Source: Candidatus Nanopelagicales bacterium
Lineage (GTDB): Bacteria > Actinomycetota > Actinomycetes > S36-B12
Assembly: GCA_018399515.1 (NCBI GenBank)
Contig: JAGYOB010000311.1
Span: forward strand, 1 to 28,172
Direction: 5' to 3'
DNA: 28,172 nucleotides
Shown: positions 15,956 through 24,241 of the stretch, one piece after another
Layout of the letters: every line of letters starts with the position of its first letter
Numbering within the stretch: position 1 is the stretch's first letter
Notes under the pieces: model-generated
Told to the model about the DNA's origin: nothing
What the model saw: the letters and a program-made list of their open reading frames with translations, nothing else
Database searches by the model: none
Made by a program: the position numbers and the translations under genes

Positions 15956-16459
15956 ATGACGTCTCGCACGCTGCTCCTCATGCGCCATGCCAAGTCGGCG
16001 TGGCCCGTCGGGGTAGCCGATGTTCTGCGGCCGTTGAATCAACGCGGGCGACGCGACGCACCCGAAGCCGGGCGCTGGATCGCCAGTGCCATCGGTCAGC
16101 CAGACCTCATGGTCGTATCACCAGCGGTGCGAACTCGCCAGACCGCGGACCTCGCGATCACGATGTTCGGCAGAGGTCCCGCTGTCACCTATGACGACAG
16201 AATCTATGAGGCTCACTGGACTGCCCTGGCGGCCGTGATCAGCGGATTACCCAATGATGCAATGACTGTCGTGGTTATCGGTCACAACCCGGGACTAGAG
16301 GAACTGGCAGCCCACTGGCCCCAATCGGTGGCCGACGACGCACGGGAAGTGTTGGACCAGAAATTCCCCACGAGTGCTATCGCGGTTGTCGAGGTGACGG
16401 GCTCATGGGTCGAGCCACGCTCTTCGCGCCTGCGGCAGATCGTCATCCCTCGGGGTTGA
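15956..16459 (+). CDS. sixA: SixA-type phosphohistidine phosphatase
   Basis: This is a small histidine-phosphatase superfamily protein (167 residues) of the SixA branch, which removes phosphate from phosphohistidine proteins. The RHG-like motif is LLLMRHAKSAW with Arg10 and His11, the second Arg cluster is SPAVRTRQTA, an acidic residue lies in IYEAH, and the second catalytic His110 is in VIGHNPGLEEL. ATG at 15956 follows AGGGCAGGA; the in-frame GTG at 15935 has no site and is less likely. It lies 30 bp after fabI and converges on serB, leaving only 7 bp and no terminator. The physiological substrate is unknown. Confidence 0.88.
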   Translation: MTSRTLLLMRHAKSAWPVGVADVLRPLNQRGRRDAPEAGRWIASAIGQPDLMVVSPAVRTRQTADLAITMFGRGPAVTYDDRIYEAHWTALAAVISGLPNDAMTVVVIGHNPGLEELAAHWPQSVADDAREVLDQKFPTSAIAVVEVTGSWVEPRSSRLRQIVIPRG

Positions 16460-16466
16460 CTGCCGG

Positions 16467-17702
16467 TCAATCTTCGGTCCCGGCCGTGAAGTCGATTTCA
16501 GGTCGGCGGATGTCTAAGCCTTGCTCACGGTCGGCTGCCTCGACCTCGGCCCTGGTCACGCCGAGCAGGAACAGAATCGAATCGAGGTAGGGCCTCGACA
16601 GAGAGGTATGTGCTGCGGCACGTACCGCGGGCTTGGCATTGAAGGCGACGCCCAGTCCTGCTGCTGCGAGCATGTCGAGGTCGTTGGCACCGTCTCCGAC
16701 AGCGATCGCCTGGGAGAGCGGCACGGCGAATTCGTTGGCGAAATCCTCGAGAGCGCGCCGCTTACCCACGCGATCGATCACGTCGCCCATGACGCGTCCG
16801 GTCAATGTGCCGCCTTCGATCTCCAAGACGTTGGCTCGGACACGGTCGACTGCGAGTTCGGCTGCCAGAGGTTCGATGACCTGGAGGAATCCGCCGGAGA
16901 CCAAGCAGACGTGGAAACCGAGGGACTTCAAGGTGCGGATCAGGGTTCGGGCACCGGGGGTGAGTCGAATCGCGGCCTGTACTTCGCCGATGACGGTCTC
17001 GGGCAAGCCAGCCAACGCTGCCACGCGCTGGCGGAGTGACTCTGCGAAGTCGATGTCACCGCGCATGGCGCGTTCGGTGATGAACGCGACTTCATCGCCA
17101 CGTCCGGCCTTGCGCGCGAGGAGGTCGATGACCTCGTCTTGGATGAGCGTCGAATCGACATCCATCACGATCAGACGTTGGCCCCGCCGGGTGAGGCCCG
17201 CGGTCTGGACAGCGATGTCGACGCCGAGTTCCGCCGCTAGCGGGCCCAGGGTGTGGCGCAGGTGCTCGACGTCGACGCCGGAACCTTCGAACACCACAGC
17301 TGTCACGGGATAGTCGGCGATGCGACGAATCCGATCGATATTCCCGCCATGGACCGAGATCGTCTCGGCCAGGCGTGCGACGTGGTTCGGACGAAGGGGT
17401 GCACCCAAGACGGTGACGTGGATGCGCGGGGAACTATCGAGGGGCTCCTCGCTGGCCCCCGGAACGATGTCGACCTCCATGTCCAGGGAGCTCGCCACTG
17501 ATGCGACGGTCTCGCTGACCTGAGGAACGCTCTGCGCATCGAGTCCGATGAGCACGGCCAGAACCAGTCGACCCCGAACAATGATCTGCTCCATGTCGAC
17601 GACGGTGACGGGGTGGTGGTCGAGTGCAGAGAACAGTTCAGCGGTGACCCCGGGGCGATCTCGCCCGGAAAGGATGATCAACACGGTGCCCGCTCGGCTC
17701 AC
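16467..17702 (-). CDS. serB: Phosphoserine phosphatase SerB with N-terminal ACT domains
   Basis: SerB performs the last step of serine synthesis, converting phosphoserine to serine. The N-terminal 170 residues hold two ACT-like regulatory domains, the first beginning VLIILSGRDRPGV. The HAD phosphatase domain follows, with the nucleophile Asp181 and Asp183 in DVDSTLIQDE, motif II in CLVSGGFLQV and motif III in VGDGANDLDML. The length of 411 residues matches actinobacterial SerB2. The GTG start at 17702 has AGGTGAG 5 nt upstream. TAAGGT, 8 nt before the start, could also act as a -10. Confidence 0.96.
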   Translation of the reverse strand: MSRAGTVLIILSGRDRPGVTAELFSALDHHPVTVVDMEQIIVRGRLVLAVLIGLDAQSVPQVSETVASVASSLDMEVDIVPGASEEPLDSSPRIHVTVLGAPLRPNHVARLAETISVHGGNIDRIRRIADYPVTAVVFEGSGVDVEHLRHTLGPLAAELGVDIAVQTAGLTRRGQRLIVMDVDSTLIQDEVIDLLARKAGRGDEVAFITERAMRGDIDFAESLRQRVAALAGLPETVIGEVQAAIRLTPGARTLIRTLKSLGFHVCLVSGGFLQVIEPLAAELAVDRVRANVLEIEGGTLTGRVMGDVIDRVGKRRALEDFANEFAVPLSQAIAVGDGANDLDMLAAAGLGVAFNAKPAVRAAAHTSLSRPYLDSILFLLGVTRAEVEAADREQGLDIRRPEIDFTAGTED

Positions 17703-17771
17703 GATCGCTCACCTTAGTCAATTCCGTGGCGAAGACGTGACGCTCGGGGTTGCGTTGCTCAGCACGAGCGT

Positions 17772-18770
17772 TCAGGTCGATCGCGACCAGGAGGTCGCTG
17801 CTTCCAGGGCATCGCGGGCGGCACGATCAAGGTCGGTCAAGATCGCGTACCTCACCTGGTAGTCGGTGCGGGTGACGATGACGGAGTCGTCGGCAAGCGC
17901 CAGCTCGCACATCCACGCAATCGGGGCTGCCCTGAGAAGGAGCGAGCGGTGGTCAGAGGCGAAACTGCGCGGCATGGCTGCTTCGGCGAGTTCGGCGCTG
18001 GCTTGATCGAGGAGGTCTCGGGCAAGTGATCGGCCCGCGCGCAGCCCCAGCTCATCGATGGCAGCCTCCGCCTCGAGGATCGATCGGCGTAAGAGGCGGT
18101 CGGCCTCGGCGACCGAGGGGGCGCGATCGTTATCGATATCGATGCGGGTATCGCAAGCGAGCGCCCACCTGATGAGCAACTCGTGAGTGGCGATCGGGGT
18201 CCAAACCTCGACGCTGGGGGGATTGGGGGGATTGGGGGGATTGAGGGGATTGAGGGGATTGGCGGGAGTCGGTGGATTGCGGCCGATGCGAACACCGGCG
18301 CCGGCTTGTCCGACCCGTTCGATCAGACCTGGATCGTGCAGACCACGTGGATCTCCCGGTCGAGGGAACACGACCGACACCGAGGCGACCTCGGCACTAC
18401 CCGCCGTGGTGATGGCTCCCGCCCAAACATCGTTGTCGGTGGTGATGGGGACGAGCCCAGTGGAGTCCAAGATGTCGACGGCATGCTCGGTTGCAATCCG
18501 CTGAGGGGGCGACATGGGGTCGGACGTGCGCAGAACCGACGGGTTGAATGCAGACGGGAAGGCGGTGGTGAGGCTACCGGCGGAGATGTTTCCCGCGGCT
18601 CGTGCGCCCAACCAGATACCCAAGCGAAGGGCGTTGGTTTGGCGGGACCATCGCGCGCGAAGATCGGCGGCGGACCAACCCCCATCGGATGACACCACGG
18701 TGTGACCGTAACCTGGGCCCTGCTCCACGGGACGGTCACGGTCCACTGGATAGGCCCGTTGACGGTTCAC
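17772..18770 (-). CDS. Hypothetical protein with Asn-Pro-Pro repeat
   Basis: I do not recognise a family with a known function. The most plausible start is GTG at 18770, giving 332 residues; further upstream the frame enters the divergent ABC gene. The N-terminal two thirds are Ala/Gly-rich and globular-looking (for example WSAADLRARWSRQTNALRLGIWLG). A Pro-rich hinge with NPL/NPP triplets follows, then a C-terminal helical domain rich in Glu, Ala and Leu (EADRLLRRSILEAEAAIDEL and similar). There is no signal peptide or clear membrane helix. It lies 69 bp before serB on the same strand and diverges from the ABC ATPase over about 54 bp. The start is uncertain, but the long frame and GC-rich third codon positions support coding. 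Confidence 0.7.
   Translation of the reverse strand: MNRQRAYPVDRDRPVEQGPGYGHTVVSSDGGWSAADLRARWSRQTNALRLGIWLGARAAGNISAGSLTTAFPSAFNPSVLRTSDPMSPPQRIATEHAVDILDSTGLVPITTDNDVWAGAITTAGSAEVASVSVVFPRPGDPRGLHDPGLIERVGQAGAGVRIGRNPPTPANPLNPLNPPNPPNPPSVEVWTPIATHELLIRWALACDTRIDIDNDRAPSVAEADRLLRRSILEAEAAIDELGLRAGRSLARDLLDQASAELAEAAMPRSFASDHRSLLLRAAPIAWMCELALADDSVIVTRTDYQVRYAILTDLDRAARDALEAATSWSRST
18215..18268. repeat. In-frame 9-bp minisatellite (six units)
   Basis: Units of TGGGGGGAT (18215, 18224, 18233), TGAGGGGAT (18242, 18251) and a degenerate TGGCGGGAG (18260) stand head to tail on the plus strand. On the coding minus strand they give Asn-Pro-Pro and Asn-Pro-Leu triplets. The six-base G runs are prone to slippage. 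Changes by whole units would keep the frame, while loss of a single G would not. Confidence 0.93.
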
Positions 18771-18824
18771 GACCTCGCGGTGATGGCGTCGAGGTAGAGG
18801 CGGGTCGACGACGAAGGAATGAGT

Positions 18825-19610
18825 GTGACCGAGGTCATTCACATGTCCGGTGTGACAGTGCGCCGTGGCAAGACACTCTTGATCGACGAGGTCGATTGGA
18901 TCGTTCACGAGAACGAGCGGTGGGTTGTTCTGGGTCCTAACGGAGCGGGTAAGTCGACTCTCATCCAGGTGGCGTCGACGCATCTGCATCCCACCCGCGG
19001 GGTCGTCACCATCCTGGACGAGTTCCTCGGTCTCACCGACGTTTTCGACCTGCGCCCTCGGATAGGTCTCGTGGGTGCTGGCTTGGCGGCTGCGATCCCC
19101 GCTCGGGAGCCGGTTCGAGACGCGGTGATCACGGCATCGTGGGGCGTCACTGGCCGGTGGCGCGAGGAATACGATTCGCCCGATTGGGACCGAGCCGATC
19201 TCCTGCTCGACCAGTGGGGTATGTCCGAACTTGCGGACCGGACGTTCGGCACCCTGTCAGAAGGCGAGCGCAAACGCACCCAGATCGCACGTGCCCTGAT
19301 GTCCGATCCGGAACTGCTGCTTCTCGATGAGCCCACGGCTGGCCTGGATCTCGGTGGACGCGAGGATGTGCTCGGCCGACTGGCGCGGATGGCCGAGGAT
19401 CCGACAGCGCCCACCACCGTGATGGTGACCCACCACGTCGAGGAGATTCCTCGGGGGACCACCCACGCCCTTTTGATCCGTGGGGGCCGCATCACGGCCG
19501 CAGGACCGGTTGAGGCCACCTTGACCGGCGACATCCTCTCGCAGACGTATCACCTGCCAGTCCGGGTTGAATTCCACGACGGTCGGTGGTCAGCGCGATC
19601 GGCAGGATGA
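18825..19610 (+). CDS. ABC transporter ATP-binding protein
   Basis: This single-domain ABC ATPase (261 residues) has Walker A GPNGAGKS at residues 37-44, a variant signature LSEGERKRTQIARALM with Glu for the middle Gly, Walker B LLLDEPTAGLD and the switch His in VTHHVEEIP. It resembles the stand-alone ATPase beside serB2 in mycobacteria (Rv3041c). No permease is adjacent, so it either pairs with a distant one or is not a transporter. GTG at 18825 is chosen because GAAGGA (18813-18818) is 6 nt upstream; the ATG at 18819 touches that site. An ATG at 18843 is a further possibility. Confidence 0.9.
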   Translation: MTEVIHMSGVTVRRGKTLLIDEVDWIVHENERWVVLGPNGAGKSTLIQVASTHLHPTRGVVTILDEFLGLTDVFDLRPRIGLVGAGLAAAIPAREPVRDAVITASWGVTGRWREEYDSPDWDRADLLLDQWGMSELADRTFGTLSEGERKRTQIARALMSDPELLLLDEPTAGLDLGGREDVLGRLARMAEDPTAPTTVMVTHHVEEIPRGTTHALLIRGGRITAAGPVEATLTGDILSQTYHLPVRVEFHDGRWSARSAG

Positions 19611-19622
19611 TCCCGTTCGGGT

Positions 19623-19628
19623 TAGCCT
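19623..19628 (+). promoter_or_regulatory. Extended -10 box for leaderless NfeD gene
   Basis: The sequence CGGGTTAGCCT is followed by six bases and the GTG at 19635. TAGCCT fits TANNNT. GGAGG also lies there but only one base from the GTG, too close to act as a Shine-Dalgarno, which favours leaderless translation. Confidence 0.55.
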
Positions 19629-19634
19629 GGAGGG

Positions 19635-20063
19635 GTGGATCCGTGGCTGTGGTGGGCAATTGCAGCAGCGGGGCTCGTCGTGGCCGAGATCGTGACCGGT
19701 GGGGCCCTGATCTTCGCCATGCTCGCTTTGGGCACCGTGTTCGCCGCAGCAGCATCGGCGGCGACCGGATCGGTGGCGATCAGCATTGCTGCGTTCGCCG
19801 GTGGCTCATTGCTGGGCCTCGTGGGTATCCGTCCGATCGCACGTCGACATCTGCGCTCCCCACGACAGGTTCGATCTGGGGTTGCCGCTCTCGTGGGGAC
19901 ATCGGCTGTGGTCATCGAGCCTGTCGACGGACGTGACGGTCGCATCAAATTGGCTGGCGAGATCTGGTCGGCCCGCTCATTCGACGAGGATGCTCGCATC
20001 GAGCCGGGATCGACCGTGTGGGTACTCGAGATCGACGGAGCGACCGCCCTGGTCAGCGAGTAG
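19635..20063 (+). CDS. NfeD family membrane protein
   Basis: This 142-residue protein has the short NfeD1b layout: two or three hydrophobic helices in residues 5-70 (WLWWAIAAAGLVVAEIV, then LIFAMLALGTVFAAAAS, then ISIAAFAGGSLLGLVG) and a C-terminal OB-fold beta domain with the element ARSFDEDARIEPGSTVWV. NfeD proteins partner SPFH proteins in membrane microdomains, and an SPFH gene follows 72 bp downstream. GTG at 19635 is the only suitable start; it follows an extended -10 box. Confidence 0.9.
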   Translation: MDPWLWWAIAAAGLVVAEIVTGGALIFAMLALGTVFAAAASAATGSVAISIAAFAGGSLLGLVGIRPIARRHLRSPRQVRSGVAALVGTSAVVIEPVDGRDGRIKLAGEIWSARSFDEDARIEPGSTVWVLEIDGATALVSE

Positions 20064-20135
20064 CCGAGATCACCACGGGCGCATGCATGTGTACCCGCGT
20101 AGGTACGAAGAGTCGTAAGCAGAAGGAGGGCTCGA

Positions 20136-21020
20136 ATGGAACTGCTCATCGTTATGATCGCGCTTGGCCTGGTCGCGGTAGTCATCGTGGCTTCGTCGGT
20201 CAAGATCGTTCCCCAGGCCCACGCCAGCAACGTCGAGCGTTTCGGCCGCTATCAGCGCACCCTCAATGCGGGGATAGCGATCATCATTCCCTTCGTGGAC
20301 AGGCTGAAGCAGCGAATCGATCTGCGAGAGCAGGTCATCTCGTTCCCTCCGCAGCCGGTTATCACCGAGGACAATCTCGTCGTCGGTATCGATTCGGTGA
20401 TCTACTTCCAGGTCACGGATCCGAAATCGGCGTCCTATGAGATCGCCAATTACCTTCTCGGAATCGAGCAACTGACCGTCACCACGTTACGAAACGTGAT
20501 CGGTTCGATGGACCTCGAGAAGACGCTCACCTCGCGTGACAGCATCAATGCGGCTTTGCGTGGAGTCCTCGACGAAGCCACGGGCCGGTGGGGGATCAGG
20601 GTCAATCGAGTCGAGTTGAAAGCCATCGACCCTCCGGCGAGCGTCCAGCAGTCGATGGAAAAGCAGATGCGCGCCGAGCGTGACAAGCGGGCTGCGATCC
20701 TGACTGCCGAGGGTGAGAAGCAGTCGGCCATCCTCACCGCCGAGGGCGAGAAGACCGCGGCCATCCTGCGGGCCGAAGGTGAAGCGCAGGCAGCGGTGCT
20801 GACCGCCGAGGGTGAGTCCGAAGCGATCGAGAAGGTCGTGGCGGCCATCCGTTCGGCCGATCCGGATTCACGCGTTCTTGCCTACCAGTACTTGCAGGCT
20901 CTACCGCAGATCGCTGCCGGAGAATCGAACAAGATCTGGATGCTGCCCAGTGAGCTGAGTGGTCCCCTGGAACATCTCGCCGGGGCGTTGCGACCCAGCC
21001 CTCCAGCGAATCCCGCATAG
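20136..21020 (+). CDS. SPFH/band 7 (stomatin-like) membrane protein
   Basis: This 294-residue membrane-anchored SPFH protein has one N-terminal hydrophobic helix (residues 2-21), followed by the stomatin-type stretch KIVPQAHASNVERFGRYQRT and the SPFH domain to about residue 185. Four 11-residue repeats follow at 187-230 (A-I-L-T-A-E-G-E-x-x-x), forming a long helical coil, then a domain with YQYLQALPQIA. Such proteins form large ring or cage oligomers with NfeD partners; the family has been linked to membrane quality control. AAGGAGG precedes the ATG. It is the likely Rv1488 counterpart. Confidence 0.94.
   Translation: MELLIVMIALGLVAVVIVASSVKIVPQAHASNVERFGRYQRTLNAGIAIIIPFVDRLKQRIDLREQVISFPPQPVITEDNLVVGIDSVIYFQVTDPKSASYEIANYLLGIEQLTVTTLRNVIGSMDLEKTLTSRDSINAALRGVLDEATGRWGIRVNRVELKAIDPPASVQQSMEKQMRAERDKRAAILTAEGEKQSAILTAEGEKTAAILRAEGEAQAAVLTAEGESEAIEKVVAAIRSADPDSRVLAYQYLQALPQIAAGESNKIWMLPSELSGPLEHLAGALRPSPPANPA
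20694..20825 (+). repeat. Four 33-bp repeats within the SPFH gene
   Basis: Units begin at 20694, 20727, 20760 and 20793, with no gaps, and each encodes an 11-residue hendecad with the core AEGE. DNA identity is high in the AEGE core and lower in the last three codons. This is a coding repeat that builds the coiled stalk. Confidence 0.92.
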
Positions 21021-21024
21021 CCCG

Positions 21025-22539
21025 GTGACCGACCCGGTGTCCGCCACGGCGACCTGGATCTTCGCCGATCAACTCGGTGACCACTTCGTGGATGGGCCAT
21101 CTGACGGGCCGGTCATCGTGATCGAATCGCGCTCAGCCCTGCAGCGGCGGACCTACCACCGGGCGAAGGCCCACCTCGTGCTGTCGGCCCTGCGACATCG
21201 GGTCCGCGAGCTCGGTGATCGAGCCGTCTTCGTGGAGTCGGACACCTATCGAGCAGGTTTCAACGAAGCGCTGGCTCAACTCGGTGCGAAACCGCAGGAC
21301 GTGACGGTTCGGGCACCGACGTCCTACGGTGCTCGTCGCCTGGTCACCGAACTGGGTGTCCAGATGACTGCGGCTCGGGGCTTCGTAGCGACAGAGGAGG
21401 AGTTCTCGTCGTGGGCCTCGGGGCGCAAGCGGCTGGTGATGGAGGATTTCTATCGGCTGATGCGACGGAAGACCGGTGTTCTGATGGATGGAGAGGATCC
21501 CGTAGGCGGTCGATGGAATCTCGATGCCGACAATCGTCAGCCCCCGCCGCGACGTGCTCCATCCCTCGGCCTACCCGAGCCGTGGTGGCCGGTCGAGGAC
21601 GATATCGACGAGCAGGTGCGTCGTGATCTGGATTCATGGGAGGCCGATGGGTCCGTGACCACGATCGGCGCAGATGGTCCACGGCGTTTCGCCGCGACGC
21701 GAAGCGAGGCGGCAAACGCTGTCGAGGATTTTGTGACACACAGATTGGGCCAGTTCGGACCATATGAGGATGCGGTCATGGCCTCTGATTGGGTCATGGC
21801 GCACTCGTTGCTGTCGGCGCCACTTAATCTCGGACTTCTCGATCCCCGTGCTGTGATCAGCCGTGTGGAACAGGCTTACCTGACCGATCAGGTTCCCCTC
21901 TCGAGCGCAGAGGGTTTCATCCGTCAGGTCCTGGGATGGCGCGACTACGTCTGGCATCTCTACTGGCATCTGGGTCCGGACTATGTGTCCCAGTCCAACG
22001 CATTGCAGGCGCATACTCCGTTGCCGGACTGGTGGCAGCACCTTGACTCCGGTCAGGTGACAGCGGCATGTCTGTCACACACGATGGATGACATCAACGA
22101 CAGGGGATGGGTGCATCACATTCCGCGGCTGATGATCCTGGGGAATTGGGCACTTCAGCAGGGTTTCGATCCGCAGGAGACCACAGAGTGGTTCACCCGA
22201 ATGTTCGTTGATGCCTACCCGTGGGTCATGGCCGCCAACGTCATCGGTATGGCGCTGTATGCAGACGGAGGCGTGATGGCGACGAAGCCCTATGCCGCCG
22301 GCGGTGCGTACATCAAGCGCATGACGAACTACTGCTCGGAATGCGACTACCGGCCCACCCAGCGCGTCGGTGCCGACGCGTGTCCCTTCACGAGCGGATA
22401 CTGGGCTTTCCTCCACGACAATCGTGATCGACTAAACGGGAATCATCGCGTCGCGCAGCCCCTGCGAAACCTGGACAGGCTGGGCGACATCGAGCAGGTG
22501 GTGCTCCAGGTGTCTGAACGCGGGAGCACGCCGCCGTAA
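21025..22539 (+). CDS. Fe-S photolyase/cryptochrome (FeS-BCP, prokaryotic (6-4) type)
   Basis: This flavoprotein of the DPRP/FeS-BCP branch (504 residues) is expected to repair (6-4) photoproducts or sense light. Cys349, Cys437, Cys440 and Cys453 fall within one residue of the [4Fe-4S] ligands I recall for Agrobacterium PhrB (350, 438, 441, 454). The N-terminal half opens with a Rossmann-like WIFADQLGDH. The FAD-binding region has SHTMDDINDRGWVHHIPRLM and DAYPWVMAANVIGMALYADGG, both typical of the group. GTG at 21025 is preferred to earlier in-frame codons inside the SPFH gene, from which it is separated by 4 bp. It is a likely client of the SUF system upstream. Confidence 0.93.
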   Translation: MTDPVSATATWIFADQLGDHFVDGPSDGPVIVIESRSALQRRTYHRAKAHLVLSALRHRVRELGDRAVFVESDTYRAGFNEALAQLGAKPQDVTVRAPTSYGARRLVTELGVQMTAARGFVATEEEFSSWASGRKRLVMEDFYRLMRRKTGVLMDGEDPVGGRWNLDADNRQPPPRRAPSLGLPEPWWPVEDDIDEQVRRDLDSWEADGSVTTIGADGPRRFAATRSEAANAVEDFVTHRLGQFGPYEDAVMASDWVMAHSLLSAPLNLGLLDPRAVISRVEQAYLTDQVPLSSAEGFIRQVLGWRDYVWHLYWHLGPDYVSQSNALQAHTPLPDWWQHLDSGQVTAACLSHTMDDINDRGWVHHIPRLMILGNWALQQGFDPQETTEWFTRMFVDAYPWVMAANVIGMALYADGGVMATKPYAAGGAYIKRMTNYCSECDYRPTQRVGADACPFTSGYWAFLHDNRDRLNGNHRVAQPLRNLDRLGDIEQVVLQVSERGSTPP

Positions 22540-22591
22540 CAGGTGCGCATGCTGTGAAAGTGGCCTCCGAGCAATGCGGGAGGATGCCCGG

Positions 22592-23347
22592 ATGGACCTC
22601 GCGTCGATCGGATGGCTGGTCGCAGCCGGATTCTTCGGCGCGGCCATCAACGGTGTCGTCGGTGCGGGGACGCTCATTACGTTTCCGGCACTACTGGCAG
22701 CAGGCGCGCCCCCAGTGGTGGCGAATGGCACCAACACTCTGGGGCTCAGCGTTGGTGCGTGGTCTTCGGCCTTCGCCTATCGCCACGAATTGACCGGACG
22801 ATCCTGGGTGATTCGTCCGGCGCTCATCGGCTCTGCTGTTGGCGCGTTCGTCGGCGCGATGTTCGTTGTCGTACTCCCTGACACAGTCTTCGAGGCAGCA
22901 GTGCCCTGGTTGATTCTGACGGCGACCGCGCTGGTTGCGATTCAGCCGATCGTCGCGCGGCGGGTGCGCGCCCGTGACAGTGCGCAGGCGCGGCATCGCA
23001 GCGGGCTCGCCGTGGCGATCGGTGCCTCGGGCGTCTACGGCGGATACTTCGGTGCCGGTCAAGGCGTGGTGTTGATGGCCATCCTGGGATGGCTGTACGA
23101 CACATCCCCACAGCACTCCAATGCCGCGAAGAACCTCTTCGCGGCGACGGCCAACATCACCGCCGCGGCTGTCTTCGCCGTATCGGGTCGGGTGTGGTGG
23201 TGGGCCGCACTTGTGCTTGCCCTCTCGGCACTCGTGGGCGGAACAGTGGGCGCTCGAGCGGCGCGCACCCTGCGTCCCGGGGCGCTGCGGTTCGCCGTGG
23301 TGCTCGTCGGTCTCGTAGCGACGGCCTTCGTATGGTTGAGATGGTGA
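22592..23347 (+). CDS. TSUP (TauE/SafE) family permease
   Basis: This is a polytopic membrane protein of 251 residues with about eight hydrophobic segments in two homologous halves. The first half opens with the family hallmark INGVVGAGTLITFPALLAAG and NGTNTLGLSVG. The second has GVYGGYFGAGQGVVLMAILG and NAAKNLFAATANI. TSUP members move sulfite, sulfoacetate or other small organic anions, and the substrate here is unknown. ATG at 22592 has GGGAGG at 22578-22583, 8 nt upstream; an ATG at 22574 lies before this site and is not preferred. Confidence 0.9.
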   Translation: MDLASIGWLVAAGFFGAAINGVVGAGTLITFPALLAAGAPPVVANGTNTLGLSVGAWSSAFAYRHELTGRSWVIRPALIGSAVGAFVGAMFVVVLPDTVFEAAVPWLILTATALVAIQPIVARRVRARDSAQARHRSGLAVAIGASGVYGGYFGAGQGVVLMAILGWLYDTSPQHSNAAKNLFAATANITAAAVFAVSGRVWWWAALVLALSALVGGTVGARAARTLRPGALRFAVVLVGLVATAFVWLRW

Positions 23348-23351
23348 ACAG

Positions 23352-24200
23352 GTGACGAACTCGGTTTTCTCAGTCCAGAGCAGTTCCGATTCCCGGATTC
23401 GTGACTTCGTGTCATTGACCGACATGGAACTTCGGCGCCGGACCGAAGAACCCGCTGGGCTTTTCATCGCGGAGGGTTTCTTGGTGCTCGAGCGGGTGAT
23501 CGCGGCAGGCCTGACTATTCGGGTGATCCTGACCGATCACAAACGCCTTGCCCGAATCGAGGAGCTGATCTCCACGATTCGGGCTGATGTCCGCCCGGAC
23601 GTGGCCGTGGCGTCGGCTCAGACGTTGGAGCAGATCACTGGCTTCCGGGTTCACCGCGGGGTGCTGGCTTCGGTTCAGCGACCCCTTGCGCCCACGATCG
23701 GCGAGGTCATCGATGGCGGAGGCCCCCTGCTGATCTTGGAGGGACTCGTGGATTCCACGAACGTCGGACTCGCTTTCCGATCCGCGGCCGCGATGGGATT
23801 CGCCGGTGCCATCGTGTCGGGCGACTGCGCAGATCCGCTGTACCGGCGTTCGGTTCGTACGTCCATGGGTGCGGTGATCGACCTGCCGTGGGCCCGAGAT
23901 GGCGCTTGGCCCGGGTCGCTGCAGCTGGTGAAGGAGGCGGGAATGACGCCGATAGCGCTCAGCCCCGACCCGCAGTGCCCTGATATCGACAAGGTCCTGA
24001 ACTCAGCCGTGCACCCGGTCGCTGCGGTTTTCGGCACCGAGGGGGAGGGGCTGCGCGAACGGACCCGGGACGTCATCGGCACGTGCGCCCGAATCCCCAT
24101 GGGAGCGGGGATCGACTCGCTCAATATCGCAGCGAGCGTGGCGGTGGTCGGCCATGCGCTGCGCTCAGCGCGAGCCCGCTCAAGGGGTTGCGATACCTGA
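23352..24200 (+). CDS. SpoU/TrmH family RNA methyltransferase
   Basis: This is a SAM-dependent 2'-O-ribose methyltransferase of the knotted SPOUT class, acting on tRNA or rRNA (282 residues). An N-terminal substrate-binding domain (about 1-105) has the GLFIAEGFLVLERVI element. The catalytic domain shows motif 1 LEGLVDSTNVGLAFRSAAAMG, motif 2 VFGTEGEGL and motif 3 IPMGAGIDSLNIAASVAV, with the knot-forming Ser-Leu-Asn. Target nucleotides cannot be told from sequence. GTG at 23352 lies four bases after the TSUP stop and has no strong ribosome binding site, so it is probably coupled to the upstream gene. Confidence 0.92.
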   Translation: MTNSVFSVQSSSDSRIRDFVSLTDMELRRRTEEPAGLFIAEGFLVLERVIAAGLTIRVILTDHKRLARIEELISTIRADVRPDVAVASAQTLEQITGFRVHRGVLASVQRPLAPTIGEVIDGGGPLLILEGLVDSTNVGLAFRSAAAMGFAGAIVSGDCADPLYRRSVRTSMGAVIDLPWARDGAWPGSLQLVKEAGMTPIALSPDPQCPDIDKVLNSAVHPVAAVFGTEGEGLRERTRDVIGTCARIPMGAGIDSLNIAASVAVVGHALRSARARSRGCDT

Positions 24201-24228
24201 CCTGACGGCATGAGAGTCCCGCTCGGGC

Positions 24229-24234
24229 TACCCT
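24229..24234 (+). promoter_or_regulatory. Extended -10 box for leaderless copper monooxygenase gene
   Basis: CGGGCTACCCT is followed by seven bases and the ATG at 24242. TACCCT fits TANNNT. No Shine-Dalgarno is present in the short gap, so the mRNA should begin at or just before the start codon. No -35 at proper spacing was found. Confidence 0.6.
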
Positions 24235-24241
24235 TGCAGAT

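Noticed and set aside
16460..16466. Bidirectional terminator between sixA and serB
   Set aside because: The gap is 7 bp and no GC-rich hairpin with a T-run was seen around it.
20091..20106. GTACC-N6-GGTAC dyad between NfeD and SPFH genes
   Set aside because: The stem is only 5 bp, with no T-run and no recognised operator. Chance cannot be excluded.
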